Part shown: positions 45,755 through 57,850 of the stretch, in pieces
Layout of the letters: each line of letters starts with the position of its first letter
Numbering within the stretch: position 1 is the stretch's first letter
Origin: Dasypus novemcinctus
Taxonomy: Eukaryota > Chordata > Mammalia > Cingulata > Dasypodidae
Length of the DNA stretch: 64,000 nucleotides
Direction: 5' to 3'
Assembly (NCBI RefSeq): GCF_030445035.2
Contig: NC_080677.1
Span: 23,633,513 to 23,697,512 of the forward strand
Position numbers and translations under genes: made by a program
The notes under the pieces: generated by a model
Databases searched by the model: none
The model's input: only the letters and a program-made list of their open reading frames with translations
What the model was told of the DNA's origin: nothing

Positions 45755-45925
45755 ATGTGGAAGAAAGAGTGAACTTGGCATCAAGAGACCCAAGTAGAAA
45801 TTCCAGCCTTACCACTTCCACTTGTCACCTTGGGCATGCTATTCAACCGCTTTGGGTGCCAATTATCCCTTCTATAAAAGAATTAAGGGAATGGACCAAG
45901 TAGATAATAAATGCTCAAAATGTCT
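45755..45925 (+). mobile_element. MIR SINE
   Basis: 'cttggcatcaagagacccaa', 'ccagccttaccacttccact' and 'cttctataaaagaattaagg'. Confidence 0.7.
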
Positions 45926-46288
45926 GTGTAGGACCCCGAGCCAATTCATGCCACCTCTACCAGCCACAAGCAAATGGTGGCTGTCCACATTTTGTCCGGG
46001 ACTCTGACACATTCTACCTGAAGGTCCCTCCTGGGGCAACAGGAATCAGGTGGTCTCATCCCCGCCCTCCCTAGGGTATCAGGGCCTCGGGTGTGAGCCA
46101 GGATCAGGTCAGAGCATAGACCCGAGGCAAGGTCCCAGGAATCAAAATTCAGAGCTAAATTTAGGATACAACTCTGAAGGGGACTACTCATGAGGCTTTG
46201 TGAAATTGGGAGCTGAACAATTATCAGGCAAATTTGTTTAATATAGCCATTCTGATCATTTACTTAATTCTCAAACAGTCCCTCCTTT
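45926..46288. other. No feature recognised
   Basis: Low-copy spacer between a MIR and a DAS element. Confidence 0.4.
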
Positions 46289-46302
46289 TCCTAACATCTT
46301 TT

Positions 46303-46672
46303 TTGTTTGTTTAAAGATTTATTTTATTTCTTTCTCTCCCCTTCCCCTCGTCGTCTGCTCTCTGTGTCCATTCGCTGTGTGTTCTTCTGTGTCCACTTGC
46401 ATTATCCAGTGGCACTGGGAAATTGCGTCTCTTTTTTCTTGCGTCAGCTCTGTGTGTGTGTGGCACCATTCCTGGGTGGACTGCACCTTTTTCTTTCACA
46501 CAGGGTGGCTATCGTTGCAGGACGCACTCCTTGCGCATAGGGCACACCTTCCATGTAGCAGCGCTACGCGTGGGCCAGCTCACCACACGGGTCAGGAGGC
46601 CTTGGGGATCCAACCCTGGACCCTCCAAATGGTAGACGGACACTCTATCAGTTGAGCCACATCCGCTTCCCA
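46303..46672 (-). mobile_element. DAS SINE, long single-headed form
   Basis: Reverse-oriented DAS: T-rich tail at left, 'tcgtctgctctctgtgtcc', 'cattcctgggtggactgcac', and the tRNA-like head ending atcagttgagccacatccgc at the right. Flanked by a perfect 14-bp duplication tcctaacatctttt (46289-46302, 46673-46686). Confidence 0.96.
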
Positions 46673-46686
46673 TCCTAACATCTTTT

Positions 46687-47388
46687 CTTTTCCAAACCGC
46701 TTTAGTCCCTCATCCCTGGAATCCTTTATATATCTTTTGTCCTTAGTTGCATGGAGTTTTCTTTCATGGGAATGATTAAGTAGTTCCCTTAGTCTGAATA
46801 TTGCAAAGTGGTGATCTCAGAATGCCAGTCAGCCTTTGGAACATGCCATTTGGCCCACACAGATTGAAAAAAAATTGAGCCGTCATTTGAAATTTGGAGA
46901 TTTCACCTGAAAATTTAGATTTCTGCCTCCTTTTAGAAAAATGGGAAGATACATAGAGGCCGAGTTTCCACAGGCCCTGAGCTGAGTAACTGCTGCCCCT
47001 CCTCAGTGCCCCCCTTTCCTCCAGTCCCTACCAAGGCCACCCTAAGTTTCCTACAATCACTCCTCCCAGCTTCGCTCATGTGTGTCTTGTCACTGAGTTT
47101 GTCGTCCCGACTCACACTGCACTGAACCAGTGGGGTCCTGACCTGTTCCTCTCTCTGATTCTGAAATGAAAATCTAGATGGCAATATGTCCTTGAGATTT
47201 CCCACTTATTTCCACACGTCGGTGGTTAGTGGCACTCTCCCCCACCCTGGTAGATGAAATCTACACTCCCTTTACGTGTTCCTGCTGAGCTTTTAGCCAT
47301 TGGACTCCCAAATTGTACCAACCACTACCCTCTCACCCTTTCAGATTTGTCACCTACAGCTGTTTCTGGACTGGTTTCTGACAGTATC
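46687..47388. other. No feature recognised
   Basis: Low-copy DNA without coding signal. Confidence 0.4.
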
Positions 47389-47620
47389 AGTGGTTTTCGA
47401 GCTGCGTTCTGCAGAAACCCAGGGCTCTGAGGAAGGGTCTCAGGTTCTGCTGGGATTGGGGTGGAGGAGGAGGCTAAGGAGATGGGGCTCCGTCCCTACC
47501 TCTGCCCTGTCCAAGGTAGTGCTCCTTTTGTCCCTTTTCTGTTTTTGAGTGCCAACTAAGATCGAATTTGTGGAACAAAAGGGATCTGTTGTTGAAACAG
47601 TTTGAGCGCTACTAGATTAG
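47389..47620. mobile_element. Probable hAT-type DNA transposon relic
   Basis: Begins tcagtggttttcgagctgc, contains gttctgcagaaacccagggc, and ends acagtttgagcgctactag. The ends are degraded inverted copies of each other. Confidence 0.5.
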
Positions 47621-48175
47621 ACAATTTCTTGTGTATCCTCAGGTCTAAAATACAAAGAAACAAGAGTGGGGGCATTAGCAAACTTTCTTTTTTAGGTGAT
47701 GAAAGATAGCAGAGTCTTTAAAAACGCTCCCCTACAGTTCGCCTACTGAAACCAGTCTCCTTTTGCCTTGTCTCCTTCACTGCCTGCACATTTTACTCTG
47801 CCTCCATCCAACTTTCTATTGGAGAGTTTTTTGTTTGTTTGTTTTGTCTTTAATTACCACTGGAAAAGGCAATGCAAATGAGATAAATTCAATCGCTGGG
47901 TGGATGCGACAAAATACCCCAGGCAGTGTGAGAATTGCAGAACATCTGGACCTATAGAAGACATCTTTTTTACACCTGAGTTGGTGCCTTGGAACCAGAG
48001 TGGAGGGTGAGAATGACATGGAAGATAAAATACCAAAGAAAATCACCGTAAACATTCCCACAAGATCCAGACAATTAGACTCTCCCAGAGCCTCAAGTGT
48101 TTTTTCATGGGTAGCAGAGAGAATTGCTTCATGGCTTGGTAATCTCAACCACATGGGGGTTTGAATGCTTTAGTT
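47621..48175. other. No feature recognised
   Basis: Low-copy DNA. Confidence 0.4.
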
Positions 48176-48358
48176 CAGTGGTTTTCAAATTTCAGTGTGC
48201 TCCAGACTTACCTGGGGGGCTTGCTAAAGCACATGTTGCTGGGCCCAGCCCGAGTTTCTAATTCAGTAGGTCTTGGGTGCTACCCTAGAGTCTGTGTTTC
48301 CACCGGTTTCCCAGGCCATGCTGATATTGATTTGGAGGACCCATGTGGAAAATGACTG
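48176..48358 (+). mobile_element. MER5A DNA transposon, near full length
   Basis: 'cagtggttttcaaatttcag', 'ttacctggggggcttgctaa', 'gttgctgggcccagcccgag', 'aattcagtaggtcttgggtg', ending in a degraded inverted terminus (gaaaatgactgct). Length fits the ~189-bp family. Confidence 0.9.
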
Positions 48359-50589
48359 CTTTTGTTAGATGGGTTTACAGTGGAGCAGGAAAGAGGTGGA
48401 GGTGGTGAGCGCAAGGCTGGTTGAGAGGGTGGTAGGTAGGCATGGTGCCGTGTCAATGGTAAGGTTGGAATCAATTCAAACTGGATTCCCATGTCATTTC
48501 TCTCACCACTTCTGTGATTTGGAGGCAAGTAACCTAATTCCCTCGTTTTTAAAACACAGAAATTATGTGAGAATTCAAAACTCTGTGTGTAAATGTATGT
48601 GTTCATGTGTATATGTGTCTCCTGGCACTGTGATCACTTCATGGTACTCAATTAAAAGTGTTGATTATGTATTATGTTGCCCTGGTGGGGGCACTCTGGG
48701 GGCACCATGAGCATACTGAGGGTTTGAGGACAGAGATACCCAGGAGAAGGAGAACCTTGGAAGGGGTTAGGGAGCTGGGAACAAACAATCAAATCCACAG
48801 TTTTGCATGGGTCTGGCTTTGTTCCAAACCCAACAGTCTTGGAAGCCCCAGAAAATCTGCCAATTGGACGCTTAAAGAGGTCCATCTAACCACAAATGAG
48901 TCCCACTTGCTCTAAATCATCTTTAACGCTTCAGCTGGCCGGAGCATGGTCATGAGTCATTCACAAGGGTGCTGAAATCCTGAGACTTTCCTAAAGGCCC
49001 CAGAGGTACAACCTCTCCGACCCAAGGCGCTCTCGGCTGATTGAACATGACAGCGCTGTGTTACAGCATGTCATGCTGGACCCCTATCATCACCCGGCCA
49101 CTCTCTCTTCACTCACCCTGGTCAGTGTCACTGTCATGGAGAATTAGCACATCTCGGCTAGTATGGACACATCCAGGGGCAAACCCAACACTCTTTCCCT
49201 GGATTCCTGGATTCTGGATTCCAAAGGAAAACCAAACACCAACCCTAGGCCCGTGTTGACACAGGGTCTGGTGAAATGTACTTTCATCAGTGCTACACAG
49301 CAGACTTCTGGGTGGGATTTGGGAGCCACCTGGCTGACAGTGTCTTACTCTGCTCCCCTGTCTTGGTGGCGAGATATGGGCAATGTCGATGAGTGACATA
49401 GCCATGCTCACATCACTGATAACTTCTCAAAGAGAGGATAGTAGATCCTGGCTATTCAATTAAGATTCTCTCTCTCTCTTTTTTAGTATTTTGTCTAAGG
49501 AGGGGAAATGTGGATGGTGACAACAACAATAATAAAACAGTATCCAACCATTTATTATATAAAGAGATGAAGCCAAGGTAAAATAACTGGGAAGAGGGCA
49601 GATAGCTTCACCTCAGGTTGGGACACAAGCCTCAGATGCCTCCATTTGGTGTGGTGTGTTTAACCTGTTTGCAAGAGAAAATCTCGGGGGACTGGCCCTT
49701 CGGGAAGCCATGCTGAGAACACGTGGGCAGGAGTCTACCGGGGGAACTTTCTGGGTTCTCTGTTTGTGCTCGGTGGTGGAGCCATTGTTGCAGCATGAGT
49801 TTGTGGATAGCAGAAAGGAGGTGGTGTGGCAAATACTTTTCTTTGGCCTGCCATTTCCCAAACTATGCTTTGCAAGAAGGTAGCTCTGCGGGATGTTAAT
49901 AAGAAATGCCAAGGAAGAACAATTTAAAAGTCTGGGAAATATTTCTGTCTACTCTCCACACCTGTGTTCAGTAGACTCTCGTCTTCACAAAGGTCGAATC
50001 AGGAAAGTGAAAAATTTCCTGGCGCTTAAAAAAAGAATCATATATAAAAATAAAACCAGGAAGCCCAAACCATACCATTGTGTTTAAAAGTATTCTTTAA
50101 TTATCACACCTCCCTGAAGTGGGGAGAAGAGCCTTTGATTCTTTTCCCTTGAGTCATTGTCTGACTGGTTCCTTCAGTCAATTTTGCTTTGTACTCCCAG
50201 CATGTGGTGTCCCATGGGGATCCTGCCCAGAGACAGTCTCTGTTTAGGATTGACCCCAGGACAGCCACCAGCCTTAGTTAGGCAAGATGACCAGTGAGCC
50301 TCGGCTCAGGGAGGGCTTTGAAGGATCAGTAGAAGTAAGTGAATCGATCATACTTATTTTAGTTTGTTCTTCCTGAAATATCCTCAGGGGACAGATTAAA
50401 AAGGCAGGAGGACCACAGGTTGCCTGTGCTTCTACTAGACTAAAAATTCCTTGACAGACTTGCCTTGTGGCCTGGCACATGGAAACTCTTAAAATTGTTC
50501 CATGCTTAGGTGAAAACATAGTTTCTGGTTGTTGGCCATAGTCTGGATACATCCAGATTTGTCCAAGAGGATGCTCAGATCCCCTATGG
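48359..50589. other. Low-copy DNA, no gene recognised
   Basis: A weak MIR-like stretch is at about 48480-48560. A CT run lies at 49470-49485. An A-rich run occurs at 50025-50060. Open frames 48280-48606 and 49109-49411 (minus) have no domain. Confidence 0.4.
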
Positions 50590-50810
50590 ACTTCTGATTT
50601 TTTTTTGTCTGCTTAATATGCTTCTGAGACAAGTGTGTTAACATCTTTTACTTTGAGAGTGGACTTGACATTTTATTTCTGTAATTCTGTCAAGTTTTGT
50701 TTTGCATGATCTGAGACAATGTTATCATGATTATGCACTTCAGGATTGTTCTATATTCCTGGTAGAATTGCTTTTTGCTTTAAGGTATCTTTGATTTCTT
50801 CTTTACCAAA
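50590..50810 (-). mobile_element. L1 ORF2 endonuclease-region fragment
   Basis: Plus-strand 'tctgtaattctgtcaagttt' and 'aggattgttctatattcctg' are reversed L1 ORF2. Minus translation gives a KQNLTELQK-like block where the family has RQKLTELKG. Heavily mutated. Confidence 0.65.
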
Positions 50811-52179
50811 CACAACTTTCCTAGCTGTGTCTTCTCTTTTGGGATCAGCAGCATCCGGGCCTGCCCATTCATGCTTTATGAAATTCCATTCTCGCTTGGC
50901 CACTGGTATTACGTTCTCCTGGTTTTCTTTTTAAACTTTTCTACTTTAGGGAAACTTTGGAAGGTAAGAATCTCAAAATAACAAATGTTCTTTAAAATCG
51001 GAACAAACTGTTTCAATTTCTTTTGAAAATCAGGACCCTCTGAATAAAACAAAACCCCTGGTACTGTTCTTCATCAGTTAACTCCTGCTTATCCTTTAAT
51101 TCGCAGGGAGGGCATCACCCCCTCCAGGAAGTTGCCAAGATTCTACCCCCCTTCCCCCCATCACCCCACATACCTAGAGGTGAGGTCCTTCTGTGTCCTC
51201 TCTGAATCCTTGGCCTGCCCATCCTCTTGGGATACCAACATACTATGCATGTATACATTTATCTTGTGAATGCTCCTTTGGGGCAGGGACCATATCTTAG
51301 TTTTCTTTGTTCTGCAGACCTACTCTTCAGAGATACTCCATAAATGTAGTTGAACTTAACAGGACAGACTTCTCCTTTATTCCTTTTGCACTTGTCAAAG
51401 TTCAGTCCATGTTCTCAGTTTCTCCTCCCTCAGCTACCCCAAACCTCCTTGGCTTCAGCTCATGCCTTGGAATGATGACTTCTTATATCCATCCCTTCAA
51501 TCCTGCCCTCTCTCCTCAACTCTGCGTCACATCCCAGAAGCTCCAATGGACAATCCCACTTGACAGTGAACACCTAAATGCATCAAACCACACACTTCCT
51601 CAGCGCCCCCACCTCTCCATTCTTCCGATGTCTTTATTTTTTTCTATTAGTCTTACTATTTTTTAAGTCATTTAGCCTCATCTTCAGCAATGTCCTTATT
51701 TCAATATATTCTCACACTCACTAAGTTCTGTTAAGTTCCCTTTTAAATCTTGCTTCTGTCTGTCCCTACTTCTCAGGTCTTACTGCTGTGACCCAACTCT
51801 AGGCATTTGTCCCTTGTACCTGGATTGTGAACTATACCTGAACCTCTCTCTGCAGGCTTCTTTCATAGACTCCATTTGCAGCCACATCACACTTTGACTT
51901 CCCTCTCAACCATTTTTTCTCTTTTCCCTGATGCAGCCACCTAGTCAGGCTGGTTTTTCCTACCAACGCAGGACCCTTGTTCCCTGCTTACATTTGTTGA
52001 TTTATCCTGAACACCCTGATTCCATCCCTCCATCAAGGGACAAATTCAACTATTTAAATACTGGTATGGCATGGGCACTGGCAGATTATAATGGGTACCA
52101 GCTAGTCAGGATGGGGCATAAGCCAATCAGAACAGATGTCAACCAATAGTAAGGGGCCCTGCTGCCACCAAGACAAAAT
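50811..52179. other. Unassigned low-copy DNA
   Basis: Pyrimidine-rich between 51360 and 51950, possibly very old L2 sequence, but not firm. The frame 51307-51666 shows no domain. Confidence 0.35.
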
Positions 52180-52270
52180 CCACACTGCCTTCAAGGGCCA
52201 CACTGGCTGCTCTGGCCTCACCACTCTTGCTCTCCTCTGAACTCCTCCTGCAGCCATTGACTGAGTCACA
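52180..52270 (+). mobile_element. L2-like LINE fragment
   Basis: 'cacactgccttcaagggcca' and 'ctggcctcaccactcttgct' match the L2 3' region. Confidence 0.45.
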
Positions 52271-52385
52271 CCAATCAGCCTTTACGTAGAGAGAGGCATG
52301 TGCTGTTCACTAGAGCTTCGTGGGAATTTCTTTTTACTTCCTTGACTAGATTCAGAGGTCTTTGGAGGGCATAGACCATGCTTTA

Positions 52386-52575
52386 CAGCAGTGGGTCCCA
52401 AAGTGTGGTTCCGGGACCGGCACCATCTGAATGACCTGGGAGCTTGTTAAAAATGCAAATTCCCAGACCCCAACACCAACCTGCTGAGTCAGAATCTCTC
52501 CAGATGGGACCCAGCAATCTCTGTTTTAATAAGCCCTGCAAGTCATGCTAACCACACTTGCGTGTGAGAACCGCC
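52386..52575 (-). mobile_element. MER5A DNA transposon, near full length
   Basis: 'cagtgggtcccaaagtgtgg', 'gggagcttgttaaaaatgca', 'tgctgagtcagaatctctcc', ending gtgtgagaaccgccact. This is the reverse orientation of the copy at 48176. Confidence 0.9.
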
Positions 52576-52729
52576 ACTTTACATAGTGTGGACAGACTGA
52601 GTGAAGGTCTCCATGGTCAATAAAGACTTGTCTTGACAATTTTTCAGTCTGTTTTGCATCCACCATGGCACATGACACTGATTTTGTGTCGCATGGCACT
52701 TGGATTTGCATTCAAAAAGCATTTAGTAA

Positions 52730-53480
52730 TCACCTGGTATATGACCAACTTGGTGCTAAGAGTGGATTATAACTTTTTCCTCCCAACAATTTTGTCTTGT
52801 AGGTATCATTATCCACATTTAAGAAATATGGGGGAAGAGTATGTGGCTCAAGTGATAAAGCCTCCGCCTACCATATAGGAGGACCCAGGTACGATCCCTG
52901 GGGCCTCCTGGTGAAAGAGAAGAAGAGAAAGCTTGCCTGTGTGGTGAGCCAGTGCCCACATGGTGAGCTGAGTGCCCACGTGAGTGCCCACGCGGTGAGC
53001 CAGTGCCTGCATGGTGAGCTGACTGTCCGAACAGCAAGCCGAGTGCCCGCGTGGTGAGCCAGTGCCCACACAAGTAAGTCACCAGCAAGATGATGAGGCA
53101 ACAAAAGAGAGACAAAGGGGAGAGTCAAGGTGAAGCACAGCAGAGATCAGGAACTGAGGTGGCACAATTGACAGGGAACCTCTCTCCACGTCAGAGGTCC
53201 CCAGAATCGTATTCTGGTGAGTCCTAGAGGAGAGAGACAGGAAAAGAAGACAGAAAGAGAAATAGATACAGAAGATCACGCAGCGAATGGACATAGAAGC
53301 AAAAACAGTGGGGCGGGGGAGGGGGAGAGGGTGAAAAATAAATAGATAAATCCTAAAAAAAAAAAAAGGAAATATGGAAACAAGCACAGGGAGGTTACAA
53401 GCCTGGCTTATGCTTGCCAAGGTATTAAGTGGCAGTGCTGGTATTTGAACTAGGTATTCTAATCTCAAGTTCAGAGCTCT
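52730..53480 (-). mobile_element. MIR SINE split by a DAS insertion
   Basis: Left part 52730-52831 ('ttggtgctaagagtggatta', 'tatcattatccacatttaag'). Right part 53378-53480 ('caagcacagggaggttacaa', 'aagtggcagtgctggtattt'). Both are reversed MIR in register. Confidence 0.82.
52832..53368 (+). mobile_element. DAS SINE, long double-headed form
   Basis: Head 'gtatgtggctcaagtgataa'; its B-box 'ggtacgatccc' is mutated. A tandem GC-rich stretch spans about 52930-53085. The second tRNA-like module at about 53148-53222 contains gaggtggcacaattgac. Poly(A) end. Flanked by gaaatatgg (52823-52831, 53369-53377). Confidence 0.93.
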
Positions 53481-53877
53481 TTATTTAATAAATTCTTGTT
53501 GGGTGATTTGAGGTATGTCCTTGCTGTGGCCACATATTCCTTCCATAGTCCTACAAATGCTGATGGCTAATAAGTATGTATGGAAGGTGTAATTTGAGCT
53601 CTGTTCTATAGGAGAATTTAAACAAAATATGGTATTTCAATTACTATTTGAATATCTGACATTAGAATGCATTTCATAATTAACAGCATGTCATTGTTTA
53701 ATAATGTGTTTTATAATCAATAGTGCATAGATGCAAAGAAATTCAGTAGAAAATATGTGGTCCTTTCCATTTGGATAAGCTGAGTGTGTGTTTGCGTGCG
53801 TGCATGCACATATTTGTGTGTGGGCATGTTTGTGTGTACCCCCCATCCTCTTGTATTTACTTGCAACAAACATAACT
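53481..53877. other. Unassigned, with an imperfect TG repeat
   Basis: An imperfect TG/CG-rich run lies at about 53783-53838 (gagtgtgtgtttgcgtgcgt and onwards). Nothing else seen. Confidence 0.5.
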
Positions 53878-54795
53878 ATTTTTTAACAAATCAATTTATT
53901 GATTCATATTAATAAACATACAATTCATCCAATGTTTACAATCAATGATATTTGCTATAGTTCCATAGTTGTGCATTCATCACTTCAATCATTATTAAAG
54001 CATTTTTATTATTTCAATAATATTAATAATATGTAAAAAACAGGCAAACAAACAAGAAGATTCCTCATCTCTCCATCTCTCTGTTTCCCCCATTGTACAT
54101 AGCTGCTGTTTCTGGCTATTCTATACAAAGTGTATAATCAATGACTTTTAGTATAATCACGATGTTGAACATTCATCATCTCAAAAAATTTAGAACAATT
54201 TCATTACTCCAAAAAGAAAGACTACATCCCTTAGCATCCCTTCCTCTGACCTACTTAACCACTAATCTCCTTTAAACTTTATAAATTGATTTATATTTAC
54301 ATTTTATATAAATGGAATCATACAATATATAGTACTCTGTGTCTGGTCTCCTTCACTTAGAGAATAATTTTTTTTTCTGATATTAACATTTTGTACTTTT
54401 AACTAACATTTGTTCAGGTTCAAAGAAAAACGGTCTTATATATGCAATTCTACCCATATCCATATTTAACATAATATATTTATATTTTACATAATATATT
54501 TAGTTCATAATAAGGCAGTAATATAGTATTTGTCCTTTTGTATCTGGTTTGCTTCACTCAACATAATGTCCTCCAGGTTCATCCATGTTGTCATATGTTT
54601 TATGACTTTATTTCTTTTTACTGCTGCATAATATTCCATCGTGTGTATACTCCATAATTTGCTTATCCATTTGTTAGTTGATGGACACCTGGGTTGTTTC
54701 TAACTTTTGGCTATTGTGAATAATGCAACTATGAACATTGGTGTACAGATATCTATTCATGTCACTGCTCTCAGTTCTTCTGGGTAAAAATATAA
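53878..54795 (-). mobile_element. L1 3' UTR, long fragment
   Basis: 'aatggaatcatacaatatat', 'gtctggtctccttcacttag', then 'atctggtttgcttcactcaa', 'cataatattccatcgtgtg', 'gcttatccatttgttagttg' and 'gctattgtgaataatgcaac' are reversed L1 3' UTR blocks. The 'catacaatat ... cttcact' block occurs twice (54325 and 54525), suggesting an internal duplication or two overlapping copies. Confidence 0.78.
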
Positions 54796-55384
54796 CTATT
54801 TTACATTGAACTCTGGGCTCATAGCAGCAAAATTTTCAAACTTTTAAGATTCTCCTTTGATATAAAACAGACACTTTTAGAAGAGAAAGAGTAATAATTT
54901 ATATTCTCCATCTCCCACAGGATTAATACAGATCCAACCATCTCAACTTCATTGTTTACTCATAAGGAATTTCAAATTATATGAGGAAAAATGTGAAGTT
55001 AATTTCACCATTTCAAACAGTGGCCTCAATCTTATCACTCTTAGTCAATACTTAGAAAATTAAGTTTATTTGGCTAGGATCTGAAATAGCAGCTCTGATG
55101 ATCTGTTGTACATTTGCTGCTTTGGTTATTTCTCTTTGGAAGGAAACACATTTTTCCACATAATGTGTTTACAAAGGCAGATAGGAGAAAAGGCCCATTC
55201 GAAGCTCAGCTGCCCCACCACAAGCAGACTTTCAGAACGGTGGTCTTGGTTTTGCAAACATGCCCTTAACCAGAGCACGACCAAATCCTCTAGCACGCTC
55301 TGACCAAGTTTAGAAAAGATGGTAAATGGGGTTTATTCTGCGATGGGGATTTGGGTTGGAATGCGTGACTCCACACATGCCACT
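54796..55384. other. No feature recognised
   Basis: AT-rich low-copy DNA. Confidence 0.4.
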
Positions 55385-55772
55385 CCCCTTTGCAAACACC
55401 ATCAATAGCTCCCCTTGCCTGCCGACTTACCTGCAAACCCTAGGATTTGGGGTCCTGCCCCGGCCAACTATCTCTTTCAGTATTTTACACCTCCCTGCCC
55501 TGACCTCATTTTGATCAAGATGGACAAGCTGATATTTCCCAGCTATGCCCTGCCCTTTCCTGCTTTTGTGCTTTGCCAGAAAATTTCAAATCTCATTAAA
55601 ATTCTATCCATCCTTCAAAGCCCTTATCTCAGGTGTCACTTTTCTCATCAAGCCTTCCCTGTTTTCTCCAATGGATCCAATCTGTCTATCCTTTGATCCT
55701 CTCTGACACATCTTTCTTGCCTGGTATTTATATTTTATCACTTTCCTGTGGCATTTCCCATAACAGTAAGTG
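55385..55772 (+). mobile_element. L2 LINE 3' region
   Basis: 'ctatccatccttcaaagccc', 'ctcatcaagccttccctgtt' and 'cactttcctgtggcatttcc' in L2 order. Confidence 0.68.
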
Positions 55773-55777
55773 CTTCT

Positions 55778-55925
55778 GCCAGTGTGGTCAGTACCACATA
55801 TATCAGAATCCCTGGGGCCCATCCCAAATTTACAGCCCCAGGATCTTTAGGATGGCGCTCAGGAATCTCCAGGTTTAATAAGCTTTCCGGCAATTCTTGC
55901 CCACTGAAGTTTGAGGACCAAGCAC
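55778..55925 (+). mobile_element. MER5-type DNA transposon
   Basis: 'tatatcagaatccctggggc', 'aatctccaggtttaataagc' and 'actgaagtttgaggaccaag'. Diverged but in order. Confidence 0.6.
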
Positions 55926-55934
55926 TCTCCTTTT

Positions 55935-57390
55935 TGTCAATTATAGAAAATTTGAAACATACTCAAAGGCAGAGGGAGTAGAATAATCTGTCTCCACTGA
56001 GCTTCACTAAGTTCTAGCAATGATCAGAGCAGGGCTTATCACCCTGCACCTAGACCCCACCCACTTTCCCCCACCCCTTTGGGTTATTTTAAGCAAATCT
56101 CAGACATGATATCATTTCATCTAGAAGTGTTTCTGAATGCAGTCTAAAAGATAAAGACTCTGTTACTGTAAATCTTAACCACAACAGCATTGCTGTCCCT
56201 CAAAATGTCCTAGCTCCTGGGTATGGGAGGCAGAATATGGCCTCCTGAAAATATCCATGCCCTAGTCCCCAGAAACTGTGAATATGTTACCTTACATGAA
56301 AAAAAATGGGAGTCTTCAGATGTAATTAAGGTGAGGGATGGAAATATGGGGAAATTATTCTGGATAATCTAGATAGGCCCATTCAAATCACATGAGTCCT
56401 TGAAAGCAGAGAACTGACTCCAGCTAGACGCAGAAGAGGAAGGCAGAAGAGGAAACAACAGACAGGGAAGCCAGAGAGATTCTGAGTGTGAGAAGGATTT
56501 GGCATGTCTCCATCTGAGATGGAGGGAGGCCTGGAGAGAGGCTTCTGGGGGCTGAGGGTGCCCCCACTGACAGCCAGCAAGGAAAGGGGGGCCTCAGTCC
56601 TACAAGAGCAAGGAACTGAACTCAGCTAACAACTTGAATGAGCTCAGAAGCAGGTTATTTCCCAGAGCCTCCAGAAAGGAACAAAACCCTAATGACACCT
56701 TGATTTTGACCCAGACTTCTGATCTATAGGACTGTGAGATAATAAGTAGGTGCTGTTTAAGCTACTAAATTTGTGGTACTTGTTATGGTGGCAACAGAAA
56801 ACAAATACACTTGCTATTATCAAACAGCCAGTCAGTATGATTTATTTGAATCAAGATCCAAACAAGGTCTTTACATTTCATTTGGTTAATATATTTCTTA
56901 GGTCCTTTTTAGTCCAAAAGTACCCCCTCACTCTCCTCCATGCACTCTCCCCACCCTTGCAATTTATTTGTGGAAGAAAATCAGGTCGTTTTGAACTGAA
57001 GAATTGCTTGTAGTTTGGATTTTTCTGCTTTCAAACCCATGGTGTAGTTTAACATGTTCCTCTGTCCCCTGTATTTTCCTCTAAGATAATGGTCAGATTT
57101 AGAGGCTTGCTCAGATTAAGGTCTGAGTGTTTGACACGAAGTGGTTGTGTGCGCCTTCCTACTTTATCACAATGGGAGGTGCCTTAAATGTGGTTGTCTG
57201 TTCTTTTGTGATATTGAAATTGATCCATTCAAGATATAGGTTTTTTCCTCATGGTTTTTTCGGTAATTGACTCTGCCTAGAACTACTTTTTTTTTCCCAT
57301 TAGGATTTGCAAAGTGATGGTATTCTAAGTCTACTTAAATGATATTCTAAGCCCTTTTTCATTTAGAGCTGGAATCTTCTAAAATGTACC
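55935..57390 (-). mobile_element. Old L1 (L1M-type) 3' UTR, split by an LTR
   Basis: Left part 55935-56220 ('ttgaaacatactcaaaggca', 'cagacatgatatcatttcat', 'ctaaaagataaagactctgt'). Right part 56816-57390 ('tttgaatcaagatccaaaca', 'aacatgttcctctgtcccct', 'gtcagatttagaggcttgct', 'gatttgcaaagtgatggtat'). The two parts are continuous once the LTR is set aside. Confidence 0.83.
56221..56815 (+). mobile_element. MLT1-type LTR
   Basis: 'gaaactgtgaatatgttacc', 'ttcagatgtaattaaggtga', 'ttctggataatctagatagg', then 'cccagagcctccagaaagga', 'ctgtttaagctactaaattt' and 'gtggcaacagaaaacaaata'. Full LTR in the plus direction. Confidence 0.86.
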
Positions 57391-57555
57391 AACTCTGGTT
57401 ACCCAAAGGAACAGTTCATAGGGGAAAGTTCGGATTGCTGCTTGACTCTGAAAAGCCTTTGAAGACAGACAGGGCTGGCTTCTAATCCTGAATCCTACAT
57501 AATAATCCTACATAATGACTAACTTGCCTCCAGCAAAATATTTTTTTTCTTCCTA
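57391..57555. other. No feature recognised
   Basis: Short low-copy spacer between two L1 pieces. Confidence 0.4.
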
Positions 57556-57720
57556 CGATCTTTTTTTTTTTTTAATGTTACATTCAAAAAATATACCCCC
57601 CATCCCCACCCCACTCCTCCCATATCAACAACCTCTTTCATCATTGTGGCACATTCATTACATTTGGTGAATACATTTTGGAGCACTGCTGCACCGCATG
57701 GATTATAGTTTATATTGTAC
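57556..57720 (-). mobile_element. L1 3' end, xenarthran family
   Basis: A T-run (57560-57573) is followed by 'aatgttacattcaaaaaata', 'caacaacctctttcatcatt', 'gtggcacattcattacattt' and 'cattttggagcactgctgca'. Truncated at 57720. Confidence 0.88.
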
Positions 57721-57721
57721 C

Positions 57722-57850
57722 AGCAAACTTGTATGCCTTTGAGCTTCAGGATCCTTATTATAAAATGGAGACCACCTTGCAGGGTTGTTACAAGAATTCA
57801 ACAAATGAACATATATCACACCACAGTGCCCACCGCAGAGCTAGTGTTCT
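57722..57850 (+). mobile_element. MIR fragment
   Basis: 'gagcttcaggatccttatta', 'taaaatggagaccaccttgc' and 'cacagtgcccaccgcagagc'. It starts exactly where the L1 stops, so the L1 truncated or entered it. Confidence 0.7.
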
